A stretch of DNA of 64,000 nucleotides from Warburgia ugandensis (taxonomy: Eukaryota > Streptophyta > Magnoliopsida > Canellales > Canellaceae), in contig CP141132.1 in assembly GCA_035236585.1 (NCBI GenBank), positions 19,753,945 to 19,817,944 on the forward strand, given 5' to 3'. Under the pieces are notes generated by a model. It searched no databases. It saw nothing but the letters and a program-made list of their open reading frames with translations, and had not been told where the DNA came from. The position numbers were made by a program, and so were the translations under genes. Below, one piece after another: positions 24,331-37,307 of this stretch. Positions within the stretch are counted from its first letter, which is position 1; the number at the start of each line of letters is the position of its first letter.

Positions 24331-24694
24331 TTAGAAAATAAGATAAATTTGTTGATAAGGAAACGTCCCACCCATTAAGTCATATGACATCCTAACTTCA
24401 TTTCCACAAATGGTGCATCAAGCTCCCACAATTGTCTCTAATTATGAGAAGTAGCCTAGGGACATTTGATACCTTGCCCTTTGATAAAATTCAAAATTCA
24501 AAATTACAAGATAAATTCACTCACCTTTCCTTTTCAAAGATTTGTCTGACTCATTTCGAATGGGACTTAGAGAAATATAAAACTTAATAAAAAATTTCTC
24601 CAAAATTTTTTCATCTGTAATAATTATGTACCATAGTTTTTTTAGAACTTTCCCTTTCTATATCTCCCATTTTGTCATTTCTCAATACATTATC

Positions 24695-24760
24695 ATGAAC
24701 CTACTTTTTAAACATTGAGAACAATGTTTCACTTAGGTTAGGAGGTGTAGAATTCTAGTG
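24695..24760 (+). other. Athila post-coding signature
   Basis: ACATTGAGAACAATGTTTCA followed by GGTTAGGAGGTGT. This parallels the ATTGGGGACAATGT plus G-rich motif that Athila elements carry downstream of their coding region, and it recurs on the minus strand at 48,938-48,974. Confidence 0.6.
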
Positions 24761-26747
24761 AAATCTAATCTTTTTGTAGTTTTTTCCTCTATTTTTGAAA
24801 AAAATTTAAAAATTAAAAATTTTAAAACTTTTGGGGTCTTAAAGCCAAGAATTGAATTTTTTGAAGTAGTCTAGCTAAATTTGGCTTATTAATGGAATTG
24901 AACATGGTTAATCATCATTTTACTCATTTTTTAAAGTATTCTATGAAAGCAAAGTCTTAGATCACATTTGTACACATAGGTACATATATACATATAGTCT
25001 AAATTAATAAGTAGTTATAACTTAGAAATCTTAAAGAAATTCAGTGGAGATTTATAACCTAAGTGAGTTTTAGAACCATCAAATTTTTTTGAGAGGTTAT
25101 AAAATTGTTCCAATTTTTTCTTCAGCGTGCTTAAAGAAAATTTGATCCCATCAAATCTTAAATTTGGATAATTACCTGAATTACTAGAATATTACCTTTT
25201 AAATTCTAAAAGTTCATTGAATCTGATAGATTATACGAAACTTAGAAAATGATTTAGGCCATCCTTATTATTAACCTAAAGACATAAAGCCTCCCTAAAA
25301 AAGTATTCTTACTTCTAATTAGCCAACTTGAGCCTTGTATTGGCCTTTTCTTTTCTTACCCATATTACCTTTACCCATCTTAACCCAGTATAATATATCA
25401 ATTACGTATTTTCTTCGAAAGATAAGTTAGAGATAAATGAAGAAGTAAGTTTTATTTGCAATAAAAGTAGAAAAGTGAATATTAAGATAATAAATGTTCT
25501 TCAAAGAGATTCAAAAGTGCTGGAAAGAAAAGAAAGAAAGAAAATATTGAAAAAAAGAGTTTGAAGAATGCAAAAAAAGTAAAAAAAGAAAAGAAATATT
25601 CACTTCAGGCAAACAAAGTAAAGAAACAATTGTCAACTTTAGTAGAAGACCTCTACTTATTTGTGAAGAAATTTTGAATACCATTTATACGCTTTGTTTA
25701 GTACCCTATCCTAAGCTTACATTTAGTCCCAGGTAAAGGTTTATTGATTCTCAGATGAATATAGTCTTAATGAGGATATGAAAAGATAGGACTTAAAGAG
25801 TAGTATTCTAAAAGTGCAAATGTAATCACATCTTATCCTTTCCAAAGAGATCAAAATTAAATTTCATAGTAACTCCCATTCCTTCATGAGTATATGTGAG
25901 ATAATTTTTATTTTTATTTTACTATACGCAAATATTTAAAAGAGAAATATGAATTGAACCTTTGTCTGAGAGATTCTATTTCTGAGTGCATGTCATTAGT
26001 GAGGATTGAGGTAAGATATGCTTCATATGAAGTTCAAAAGTTATAGTCTACTTAGAGATAAGGATTATTTTATATGTAGACTATACACTCACATACTTAC
26101 TTTGAGATATGTGCTTAATTGGAATGTATTTAATATATGGGTAGGGTTTTGAATTCTTTATTCATTTTATTAGCAGGCTAAAGCTGATAGATTTATTGTA
26201 GATAATTCTTTGAGATAAAATTAGAAATTGACTTGAAAAAGATTTTTGGAATTTTGAGGGCAAATTCACTACAAACTCTTATGAGGCTTAACTCGTCCAC
26301 TAGAGCTAACCTAGGGTTTTAAGGGCTTGTTGCATATGCTAAATGCAATCATGAGTACCTACAAAAGTGATAATTTGTATCAATTTTGTAATTTTATTTT
26401 TATCATGTTTTGCTCAGGATTAGCAAAATACTGGTTGGGGCTATGTTAAGAGTCTATTATTGTATAAATTACCCTCATTTAGCATGACTTTTGATATATT
26501 ATGGAGATATTATTTAAAAATTTATATAATAGATGTATTATAAATTTTTATAATTTAACCTTAGTTTGGTAAATTTTCAAGGTTAGATGATGATCCAAGG
26601 TATGTGTAAAATCAAATGTTGTATAATATTAATTAGCTTATTTTCTTTCGTTTGTAAGTGGTAGATCAAGATCTATGCAATTAGATCAAGCCAATTAATA
26701 TCCTAGATCTCTAATCAAGCTTAGATTAAAATGGATGACTTAGTTCA

Positions 26748-28745
26748 TGTGGAGATCGGGTTTTTGTAACACATTTTGTAATACATTTTTCAAAGGCAGG
26801 GCCCTTAGTATAAAAAATTTCGCAAAACAAAGCAGCAAAAATTCTTTTCTTTGTAACTTATTTTGAAAAACCCAAGTCATCACTTCATACATAAGTAGAA
26901 TTTTTGTACGAGATAAAATTTCATTGAAGGAATATACTTTTATTAAATTTCAGAATCCATTTAGTGGTTCATAGTACATCCCAATTCCATTACAATACTT
27001 GTCCAAATTACATAATCCAAAACTCAAAGCTCACTATACAATGAAACTCTCATTACAATACAATACTCTCTAACAAAACAAAATATATGTTTTCAAGGGG
27101 TATACCCTGATGATTATTCTCTTCAAGTCTTCTATAGTCTTGAGCTCCGAACTCTCCTTTTCTGTATTTGAGATATTGTAAACATTGAAACATTTACAAT
27201 GTCTCAGCAAGCTATGCTTGGTACGGGATTCAAGAATCATAATAATTTGATAGTATAATTCTAATACTTCATAATCCCATTATTCATAAACATACTCATG
27301 TATCAAACTCTTTACTTTGTAATATATGCACATCCTTATACATACATATTGTACGTGGATAAATCCATCAAATTTATGAAAGTAGTCAAATAACATTCCC
27401 AACTAAGCTAATCAATTCTTTCCACTATGAGAAATCAGTATTTCAGTTAGTTTGATATTGGGAATTTCCCTTCTTGAGAAATATTGGTAATATACAATTA
27501 CCTGGCATTTCATCATGCCAAAACATAAGGCATTTCACTATGCCTATCTCATATGCATCATAGTGCAAAATAATTAGAGGACTACCATGCTGCAGTCTGA
27601 TCCGTACTAGCGCACTTAGATAACTGCCCTGTTCACCACTGATACCATGGTGGAAAATATTGTGTCACTGTCCATATGGGGAGATAGGACTCTCACAATG
27701 GTGGCCTTCCCATAATTGCCCTACCTAACTTTTAGCCTCTCATAGGGCAAGGTATCATCAAATTTTGAGAATCGGGTGGCCAAACTCTCATAAATCCCCT
27801 AGCATAGCATCCCTCAGCTTATGCCTGTTTAAAACAAAACCATAAGCTTCCATGCTTGTATGTAAAATAAGTTTCATATGTATCAGACAATCTGTTTGTT
27901 TACTTAGGGCTGGAATATCTTCTAGTTCCATACTCACTTAGAGTCTATTCCTCAATTCTAACTTAACCATTTCATAGGTATTTGGTTGGATCATAAGTGT
28001 TTCAAGAGATTTAATACAAACATTAACATTACACTTGTCAACATTTCTAGACATAAGATCATGTATTCAACATGTACATCCCATGTAGATGCATTCATAA
28101 AATCCTCCTACCTTCAAGTAGTGATCCATCTCTTCAGACCTTTCATGATCCTGATTGAGGTATGTAATCTATAAATCCATACATACTGTCAATATTTATG
28201 CAATCTGAATAATCCTATCTATATTCTTAGTCTAATCTTGTCCTTCGATATAAAGGATCTAGACCATTTGTCCTATCATGATCTATCTTCCTTAGATAGT
28301 GTTTATCCTATTGATCAGTAGATCTGATGGTTAGAATGATCTTCTAATCTTTCAGATCTAAGTATTTTCTATCCTAAGTCTTTGTGTATTCCTTTCTTTG
28401 ATCTTGATCTTTCATAGATCCTTTAATCAACAATTTATACTTATTAATAAAGATCAAGGGCTTAGATCTTTTATCTTCTAATTTTTCTTTGATCTAAGTT
28501 CATTTCTTTGATCATCCCTAAGGAGGATGATCTTGGTTCTCTTCCTTGAGTCATATTTGATCAAGGGTTCAGATCTTCTATTCTATTTTATCTAAATTGT
28601 AAGCAATATATATTAATTATCATCAAGAAGTATTTATTTCTTTTTATTGTTCTTGATCATTCAAGATCCCATGGATCTTGTTTGATCATCCTTATCTTAC
28701 TTGCAATTTTTATTAGGATTAGATATTTACAAACCTTTTATGCTC

Positions 28746-28782
<37 letters not shown>

Positions 28783-31139
28783 ACCAATTAATGTTTTACT
28801 GGTTGAAGATAACTTATTTCAGCCTAAGTCTAAACTGCTCCTCTTATTTCCAATCAGCTAAGGCTTACTAGCTAAATGGTTAAACACAAAGTGGTTACTT
28901 CAATCCTCATGTAAGGAGGCATTTAGACCTCACAAATGTCAATGGAAGGTAGGAGAAGAGCGAGGCTCTATTAGAAAATTTCCTTAACCACCATGTTCAA
29001 CATTCACTAGAGCAACCTTAGCTCAACCTTCCATAAGGTTCCTATGAGCATTTTAACCATAAGTACTCTTTCTAATTGATTTTAATTAAATCCATGAACA
29101 TTTAAAATGTCATTCATGGGGTTTATTATTCTCCTAGTTTGGGCTAAGGATTTGATAATCCTTATATTTTCATACTAATTATAGCCCTTACTAATATTAA
29201 GTCTAGGTCATTCACTCATATTAATTGTCCATGAATCTCTATATTTCATCAGATTTTATTTTTTGGTGATTTATGAATATTGAGACATAACCACTAATTA
29301 AACAATTATATCTACTAACTTAAAGACAATTAAGATTCTTATACTATACTTTGATAATTCAAACAATCATACACTTTAAATCATAAGAGAATTGTACATC
29401 TATATCATTCTAAGGGCATTTATACTCTAATATACTAACATGGATCCTAAGTTATAAAATAAATGAAATTTTACGACTAATCTAATGGAATCATGCTTAA
29501 ACTTCAAATTTAAACTAGCATGGCCCTAAGATAATTAAATCTAGCAACCTAATAACAAACTAATAACATTTAGAGCATATAATGCTAAATTTTAAGAATT
29601 ACACTCTCATGCTTCCTAATTTAAAACATAAATCACATATATCATTATATTCTCAAATAAAAGACAATTAAACTAATTAGATTAAGATTATTAGAAACTT
29701 TTACTTATGATCTAACCATTAGATCTTAGATCTTTTCCTTTTAATCAAGGGTTTTAATTAATTTTAAGGCTTTTACTCCATTAAGGTCCAAAGATCATAT
29801 CCCTTTGTTTTGTCATATTTAATTAGTGATCTTAATGGATTCCATCATAATAACATTCATTCAATCCATCCCAAAGGTTTGATCATACTTGATCTTATTG
29901 ATCAAGTGGGTCCCTTTGCATTTTAAGGAATTTTCTACCATAAAGGGTAGATTTCTCATTTTAGGTTAGATCTGTCAAAATAAATCATGGAATTTACTTG
30001 ATTTCAACATTATATCATCAATAGAATAGATCCCCATGATCTAATCATCTCAGATCTTGGAAATTGGAAGCTTATTTCCTAAATACAGAAAGTTTCATGA
30101 ATAATTTTCTAAATGTTATGATTTCAAAAGAAAATAGAAGTTATAAGCTTTCCATAGCTTCTTTCTGATCTCAATTTGGAGCTCAGATGACTCCACAATT
30201 GATGACTCAAGTTCACAGTTGTTCCTAGGGTCCATATTTGATTTGGGCCAAGTAGAAAGGATGGCTAAGATTAGTCGGGAGGAGTCGTCGCTGCACTCCC
30301 ATCACTGGGACGCACAACACTCCCCGAGACTAGTGCTGGCCCGAGACTGTTTCATCAGGTAGCATTTGTGATTTTTTATTTGGAACAGAGTGCTTAATTG
30401 AATTTAGATCTCTTGTTCCAACCTAGAGAGAGGAAAGAGAGTGCAAAAAGAGAGATTTTGAGGAGTTTTGAAAATTTGGGAAGGAATCTATACCTTGGTT
30501 TTTAAGTTAAGCAAGATAATTTTGTGGAAATTTTAATGAACATTTTTTGGAGGATTTTTGGAGGGGTATTGATAGGTGTTTTGCATTTTTCATAATTACT
30601 TGTAATAATTATGTTTTAATTATTTTAAATATTAAACTAACATTGGATCCTCCACTACCACCTCCTTCTCCACTAGCATCTGGTAGTGTTTTGACTACTC
30701 ATTACATGTTTTCTAGTCGTTGGATTCATTTGTAGGCCCCACGGAGTTGCAAAAAGACCATTTTGCCCTTTTATGGAGAAAAATTTATTTTATTCTCTTG
30801 AACTCAGAATTGAGCGTACTTAGTGGCGTTGGAATTGTATTTCTGAGTACACTCTAAATATTGATGTCTTAGGTCTTAGTTATGGGTAAAATTACCATTT
30901 ACCCCTTTATTCATAAAAATAAATAAATTTAGGGATTTTTCATTTTAACTCAGAATTGAACATACTTGGTGTCATTTCGATTGGTTTTTTGAGTACATTT
31001 ATAATTTATAAGTTTTAAATCATGTTTTATTCTCTATAAAAATATAATTTCCAATAACCTAATATTCTAGTCCAAAATTTCTGAAAACTCAAACTTTATT
31101 GATTTTCTCAATCAATTTACAAAATTTGGGTTTATTACA
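26748..31139 (-). mobile_element. Solo LTR C, 4.4 kb, Ty3/gypsy-type
   Basis: A 4,392-bp unit starts TGTGGAGATCGGG and ends GGGTTTATTACA. It is flanked by a perfect 5-bp duplication, GTTCA (26,743-26,747 and 31,140-31,144), exactly where the host LTR sequence stops and resumes. No gag, pol or env remnant was seen, so it is a solo LTR. On the minus strand it begins TGTAATAAACCC, like the TGTAAT starts of solo LTRs A and B, and its layout is loosely similar. It may be a distant relative with an unusually long LTR. The orientation is inferred from that resemblance. Confidence 0.82.
28746..28780. repeat. (ATT)n microsatellite
   Basis: About 12 ATT units inside solo LTR C. Confidence 0.95.
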
Positions 31140-32609
31140 GTTCAATCTAGATTATCTAGATCAAAATCAAGGATTCCAGTTCAATCCTCAAGAATCAAAT
31201 CTAAACCATGAGCATGAGAGAATTGAGAATGCTAAGGAATTTTATTTTAGTGATGGAAAGTGAAAAGAATGAAGAGAGAGAAATTAGTTTCTTAATAGGA
31301 AACTAAGTTAAAATTAGAAAATTTAGTTGATTTAGAATTCTTTGGAGACAAGGAAAGAGAATGGAGTAGGAAATTACTAAAAATTGAAATCAAACTAACT
31401 TTCCATCATCTATAAATACCAGATAGAAGATGGAGAGAAAAGAAAATCTTGAAAATTCAGAGAAAAATTGAGGTTAAAGAAGATGAATAGTGCACATAGA
31501 GGCTGGTGAACAAGGGTACTTTGCATGTCAGTTTCTACTTTGATACTTGAGAAAAATATCTAAAATTTAGTTCATTGGATAGAAGACATCAAGGAGAAGA
31601 AGATCTAGGGGTTTGATTTTTAATTTTCATTCAAAATATTGTAACTTGAATTGATTAAAATTAGCTACTTACTACTATTTGCATGAATAGTAATAGTGAA
31701 TTTCTTAAAATTTTGCACCATTAGTTTGCTCTATTTGACGAGTTTTTGAATGATCTAATCCTTTTCTTAGAATTTTATTTGAGTTAGAAAGAGTTTTATA
31801 TAAATTTTTTTGAAAATTAATGGTCAAATTTATTTATTTTTATGAAGTAATCTTGAAAGGTAGTGTTGTGTAGGTTGGTGAACAGCCTATGTTTGTGATA
31901 AAATATCTTAATTTCTGCTATCTTGATTTGAAATTTACTAGACAATTAATTTATTGATATCAAATTGTTCTAGGTACCATGTTTTGTTGAAAAATTCTAC
32001 AGAAAGTAAAAGTAATAAGTGGCAAAATTTAGTGAAATCTCCATGGATTCTGATTGTTCATGGATTGTAAATAGAGACTAGATTAATCTTAGATTGTGAA
32101 CCTGGATAAGATAACTGCTTAACTAGTGTCTCATGCATGCGACCCTGCACAACTGTCTTAGTTACCTTCTTCTTTTTTAGTAACACTCTCTCACTTGCAG
32201 ATGCTGTAAGAGATGTTGCTCTAGTATTTTAATTTGAAAAATTTTTAAGAAAATCCACGAATAAGAATTGATGCATGATACATCAAAAAATGTTATGGAT
32301 GATCTTAATTTTTGGTCAATTGAATTTTATTTAAAATCCAAAATTTTAAGTAGAGTCCCCATAGGATCGACCAGTACTTGCATAAGCTATACTACAATAG
32401 CCCGTGCACTTGCAGAAAACAATCAACAGATGATAATTTAATCAAGTAGCTTAAAAGGAACCAAGCTCATATATCAGCATGGGGACTTCTCAAGGCCTCA
32501 TAGAGACATAGGCAGGTAGTGTTGGAGCAGTTAAATTAGGCTCAAATACCTACCCACACCTCACATAGTAGTTAGCTGCTATTGTAAAGACAATGCACAT
32601 GTTGAGATC

Positions 32610-33336
32610 CCTTACCTTCTGTGATGCAGATCACCCCCCAGAAGGAATTAATCACAATAAACAATTATTCTTAGGGATGAATGTAACAAGAGTATTCTTA
32701 AATAATGGCTCAACAATTAATCTAAGCCCCCTTAGTCAACCATGGGACTTAGAATTAGCTTTGGATTAGTTAAACCAACTTTTCGAAGGATTTTGACATA
32801 TGATCATACCTAAAGGCATCTAACGGGAATTCTTCATTGTACTAGCTGCACACATGGTCTCCATGCAAGTTGTCGATATTACAACTCTTTTAAACCTCCT
32901 ATTAGAAAGAACTTGGAAGCTCAAATTTGTTTACTAAATTAGCATTGTCACTATCCTTGGGGACGATGATAGTCTCATTGGAACCCTAGAAGCTGAAAGG
33001 TTCAAGCCCAAGGTCAATTTAAGCCAAGAGGAAGTGCAACTCAGTAGCTTCACAATTTCTAAGATATGCATTGTTAATGTTAATCCATCTCATAATGAAG
33101 CTATTCCAATCCTGTGTGTAGATAACAAGGTAGTATTGTAGATCATAAGAAAAATGGGCTACTTCTTAAGCACTACTCTAGGAAAGAGGTCTAGAATATA
33201 TGAACATGTAGTACAAGAGTCAAATATAGGACCCACATGGTTTAGGATATCTGAAATTAGAGGAAAAGATAGAATATTAGGCCAAGGGTCATAAAGAAAA
33301 GACTCTTAATGGGTAATTTTAGATGAAAGGAGAAAT
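32610..33336 (+). pseudogene. Tat-type protease region remnant
   Basis: Translations show the Pro-Pro-Glu-Gly...Asn-His-Asn entry, the NNGSTINL equivalent of the aspartic protease motif, a KLKFVY segment and a G-patch-like KMGYFLSTTLGKRSRI stretch. Tat polyproteins have these between protease and reverse transcriptase. Broken, not functional. Confidence 0.65.
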
Positions 33337-33339
33337 AAA

Positions 33340-33376
33340 CACTACTACACATAAGGCTTTAAAAGTCCGTAAAAAG
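33340..33376 (+). repeat. CACTA left terminal inverted repeat
   Basis: It begins CACTACTACACATAAGG and ends CGTAAAAAG. It pairs with 39,832-39,868 at 31 of 37 positions. Confidence 0.9.
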
Positions 33377-33479
33377 AAGTCATTATTTTGACTACTGACT
33401 TCGTAAATATTTTACAAGTCGCTTACTAAAAAATGACTATAAAAATAAAGACTTAAGAAGTCGTTTAATCAAATACAAG

Positions 33480-33902
33480 TTCTTTAGTTTGGTGGGAGTA
33501 GGAATATTTTCACGGAAAATGAATTTTGAAGTCATTTGATTTAAATGACTTCAAAAACCTATACTTTTGTAGTAGTTTTTTTCTAAACAACTTTAAAATC
33601 ATACACTTTATTTTGTCATGAATAGGGATTTTACGCGAAAAAGGACTTTTGAAGTTGTTTAGAACTAAACGACTTCAAAATTCAATGACTTTTAAAGTTG
33701 TTTGCTATAAACGACTTTAAAAGTGGGGGACTTTTAATGTCATTTACAACAAATGACTTTAAAAGGATTCACTTTATTTTGGCATGAATAGGGAATTTAA
33801 GTGGGAAAGGACTTTTGAAGTCATTTAGGACTAAACAACTTCAAAAGCTAATGACTTTTAAAGTCGTTTGCTGTAAATGACTTTAAAAGTAGGATTTATC
33901 TC
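33480..33902. repeat. CACTA subterminal palindrome array, left part 1
   Basis: Imperfect palindromes of about 33 bp, each of the form TTTAAAGTCGTTT - short loop - AAACGACTTTAAA, alternating with GAAGTC/GACTTC variants. Transposase-binding subterminal repeats are a CACTA hallmark. Confidence 0.85.
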
Positions 33903-35334
33903 TTGATTGGTCTACCTATGCATAATTATCTTACCTTTTACAAATATATATCAAAACCTTCCAATTATCCATTGAAAATGACACTTTTAGTACAGAATAT
34001 TTTCTTTCTCCAATCGTGTGACTTTACATGGCTTGATGGCTCATTCCTTGATGCTTGAATGACTAACTCCCTTGACTTTATAACTTGAATGGCTTGGCTT
34101 CCTTAGGTTTGCTAGTTAGACTAGGAAACCTCATGTATGATTTCAATTCTCATGCAAAGTGGTGGAATTGCATGGCTTTTTGGTTGGATCATTTTTTATG
34201 CTTCCTATTACCTTCTTGCTTTCCTTAGGATCATTTTGAACCTTAATCATACTTTGAAATGATGTCATTTTGTCTTTGGTTTGATATTTTGATCTTGATC
34301 TTCAATTCTCATCTTGATCAATCACAACCTTTGCATTGTCTTCTCAACACCTACAAAAGATTAAAAACCCTAATTAAGTCCTAGAAATTTATGATGATTC
34401 ACATGCTTACTATAAATGAGATCCTAAGCCTACAAAATATAAAACTTTTGAATTATTTGGTCAAAGATGCATGTGTTACAAATTTATGGAAAAACCTTAA
34501 AAATAATACTATATTTGATAACACATGGGCTACTAATTGGGTACTTGTTATATAAAATTGAACGCTTATCACACTCCCTAACGAGCATTTTGCTGGTCTT
34601 AAGAAAACATGCAAAAAATCATGAAAATGAAAATGAATGTCATTTTCGTAGGTACTCACAATTGCATTTAGCATATGCAACAAGCCCTTAAACCCCTAGG
34701 TTATCCCTAATGGATGAGTTAAGCCTCATGATGGTTTATAGTGAATATACCTACAAAATTTTAAAAGGTGAAGTCTTTAATTTATCTTGGAAAATTATTG
34801 TCCATTAGCACTCTATTGACTTTAATAACTTAAGAAAGATGAATGCAAAATTCTACAAGTTATCCACATACCAAAGCTATTTTATTATAGTTTATATCTT
34901 GGAGTGCATGTGTGTGTATACAACCTACATAAAATAGGACTTATAAATAGTAATACTAATAAGGACTTTTAAATACTAATGCTTATTTCTCCATTACTTG
35001 CAAAGCTGTTTTAACCACAAATTCTCATTGGTATATGCTTAGAAATAAAGCTCCCAGGAAAATACTTACAAACAAATTCCTCTCATTATGTGACCCAATC
35101 CAAAGATGCTAATGGTTCGTATAATCTTACAACCACAATTGAGATAAAGAAATGCGATATCTAAGAATAGATGTCATTATCAGGACCAATAAAAGCATTT
35201 CACTTTAATTCCTTCTTATTAATAGGTCTTCAGATATGACAAAACATAGGCTTAGGTAGGGTTCTAAAAAGAAGGTGTGTAAGAATTCAAAATTTCAAAT
35301 TTGAGTAGAGGTCTTCAATGTATATTTGGAAACT
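33903..35334 (-). mobile_element. Athila LTR-plus-spacer fragment inside the CACTA
   Basis: This 1.4-kb stretch is collinear with the LTR end and adjoining spacer of Athila-like element 2 (about 44,447-45,880). Shared blocks include GCATAATCATCTTA-like sequence, TGGCTTGGCTTC, ACTAGGAAACCTCATG, ACTCACAATTGCATTTAGCA and CTCATTATGTGACC. It interrupts the palindrome array. The array word AAAAGTRGG stands on both sides, which could be a target duplication or just the array's own period. It is an incomplete piece with no coding part. Confidence 0.78.
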
Positions 35335-35337
35335 TTT

Positions 35338-35668
35338 CTTTTTTTGGTGTAAAAGTGGGGTACTTTTAAAGTCATTTGCTATAAATGACTTTAAAGGTGG
35401 GATACTTTTAAAGTCATTTTCTATAAACAAATTTAAAATTTGGGTACTTTTAAAGTCGTTTGTTGTAAACAACTTTAAAAGTCGAGTACTTTTAAAGTTG
35501 TTTACCATGAACAACTTTAAAAGTGGGGTACTCTTATACTTTAAAAATCATTTTCTTCAAATGACTTTAAAAGTACCCCACTTTAAAGTTGTTTACAACA
35601 AGAAATTTTAAAAGTACCCCACTTTTAAAGTCATTTACAACAAACAACTTTAAAAATACCTCACTTAA
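35338..35668. repeat. CACTA subterminal palindrome array, left part 2
   Basis: Continues the same palindrome family with GGGTACTTTTAAAGTC spacers, about seven units, up to the GC-richer region before the first-exon candidate. Confidence 0.85.
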
Positions 35669-35821
35669 GTGATCGTTTTCCCCAACCCGGCACACACGAA
35701 GGGAGGAAACACGATGGGAAAAAAAACAAAGAAGAAGGGGAAGACAAAGGGGGGTAAAGAGATAAGTGGGAAGCAATCATTCTTGCTAGAGAGTAGCCTT
35801 GCTCGTTAGAGAAGAGGTGTC

Positions 35822-35947
35822 ATGATGGCGAGTAGAAGAAGAAGGGTTTTGGTGCTGGAGTTCGTAGGTCGTGGATGGAGGAAACGACTACTCGGATCTC
35901 TGATTCGAGCCCATCAACTCACTCAGTACGAGGAGCCTAACTTACAG
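35822..35947 (+). CDS. Candidate first exon of a CACTA-borne gene
   Basis: An open 42-codon stretch starts MMASRRRRVLVLEFVGRGW and ends with EEPNLQ at a consensus donor, CAG/GTAAGA. It follows directly after the subterminal repeats, where CACTA genes usually begin, in sequence richer in G+C than the rest of the element. I do not recognise the peptide. It may be the 5' exon of the transposon's own protein or a captured host exon. No partner exon could be joined with confidence. Confidence 0.4.
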
Positions 35948-36469
35948 GTAAGATCTAAGAAAACCAAGATCTTGATTTGAGTGGTTCAAGTGTAATTGTG
36001 GTTCAATCATACATCTAGATATTCCTTTCAAGCCTACTTGTGGTTCAAGCATACACCTAGATCTTCCACAAGATGAGTGTTCAATGAGCACTGGGAACAA
36101 CCTCTTATAAGCATGGCTTACAGCCATAGATCATCATGTTGTCGTTGGGGTTATATGTAGAGCTAACAAAGTATTTTCCTATGTTGTCAAGGTTCATATG
36201 AGTTTATTCTTCTTCAAGTTAATTATCAGGGTGTCATTAAGTAGTTAAAGCATGTGGTGAGAACGTAAATCTTCTGTACTTCTTAGGGGTCTTTGAGTTA
36301 GATGTCCCAAACTATTTGAATAGAGGTGTGCAAGAAACTGCCCATAATAAAAGAATTAGGAAAACTTGAGGCCCAATATAGTCTAGGGAATCTCAAGCCT
36401 AAGTAGCTAGGGATCCAACTAGAAGTTGATTTTGTCTCCACTATATAATTTAAATTTGTTGTGAGCCTT

Positions 36470-37080
36470 CAAAAAATCAATGTTTTTGGTGATCTTCTTA
36501 CATATGTTTGATCCTATAGAACACTCAACTACTTTTGTCTACCAAACTTTGTGGTGGTTATATGTCTCTGTGATAAGAGTTTGCCAAAGACCTTCATTAT
36601 TCCCAAAAAATGTCCATAACCACTTGTACAAAAAAATGTATTCATTTCCTCTAACCTTCTGATGCCCAACCCACATTCTTCTTTGGTATGCATACTTTTT
36701 TCCATGCAACTAGATGTAATTTGTTGGAATCATCTATGCCTTTTCATAATAATCTTCTCTGAATTTGATTGATTTTTTTAGATGACAGTAGTTGGACACT
36801 TCAATATAGACATTTAGTAAAGTTGCATGTTCTATAGAGATGATTTAACATGTGACTCTTACTCCCTTGGAGAGATAAGCTCTCTTCTTAGATGAGAGCT
36901 TTTTTAGTATTCTTTTGGAAAAGGGTCCTAAAGTGATATTTTGGATTTGCTAGAGGAGATAGGGAGACCTAAATTGGTGAATAGGAGTTGTACCACCTTG
37001 CAATTAAGATAAGTTGCAACACTGTCAAGAATATGTGAATAAGTATTTACACCCAAGATTTGTGATTAGCTAAATTCATT
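36470..37080 (-). mobile_element. L1-type LINE fragment (post-RT region)
   Basis: On the minus strand translations read YLNCKVVQLLFTNLGLP, then an equivalent of the WKANLLSLGGR block, then HGKKYAYQ/VAWKKVCIPKK and LGIRRLEEMNTF. These are, in order, the conserved C-terminal reverse-transcriptase segments of plant L1 elements. Frames shift several times and both ends are missing, so it is a dead fragment carried inside the CACTA. Confidence 0.8.
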
Positions 37081-37212
37081 TTTTACCAGTTACCAATTTA
37101 AAACATATAAGAATGGATTTATTTCTCAAGCCATGTGCTGGAGTCTCCTTTTTCTAATGTTGGACACAAAAACTATGAACAACCTCCAACCTTAGTCACC
37201 TATATAAGAGGT

Positions 37213-37215
<3 letters not shown>

Positions 37216-37305
<90 letters not shown>
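37216..37305. repeat. (CT)45 microsatellite
   Basis: A 90-bp uninterrupted CT tract inside the CACTA. The Ser-Leu repeat frame across it is an artefact. Confidence 0.97.

Positions 37306-37307
<2 letters not shown>

Larger units (their letters stand above)
18926..32425 (+). mobile_element. Athila-like Ty3/gypsy element 1, gag only, with a nested solo LTR
   Basis: An LTR retroelement fossil flanked by a perfect 5-bp duplication, ACAGA (18,921-18,925 and 32,426-32,430). The parts are a left LTR, a worn tRNA-Asp-type primer site, a leader, a gag region, an Athila-type spacer signature and a right LTR that holds solo LTR C. Without the insertion both LTRs are about 2.56-2.61 kb. No pol region is recognisable in the 3.9-kb interior, so it is internally reduced or non-autonomous. 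The coding part is broken many times. The LTRs differ at roughly one site in seven over the first 110 bases by eye, making it older than the Athila element at 42,532. The leader is shared with the element at 59,024. Confidence 0.85.
25420..32425 (+). repeat. Right LTR of Athila-like element 1, interrupted by solo LTR C
   Basis: About 2.6 kb of LTR in two pieces (25,420-26,747 and 31,145-32,425), ending in AACAATCA before the ACAGA duplication. Confidence 0.83.

Noticed and set aside
33480-35668. Palindromic array as a CRISPR-like or satellite structure
   Set aside because: The units are variable hairpins confined to the two ends of an element with CACTA termini and a 3-bp duplication. This is a eukaryotic transposon subterminal region.
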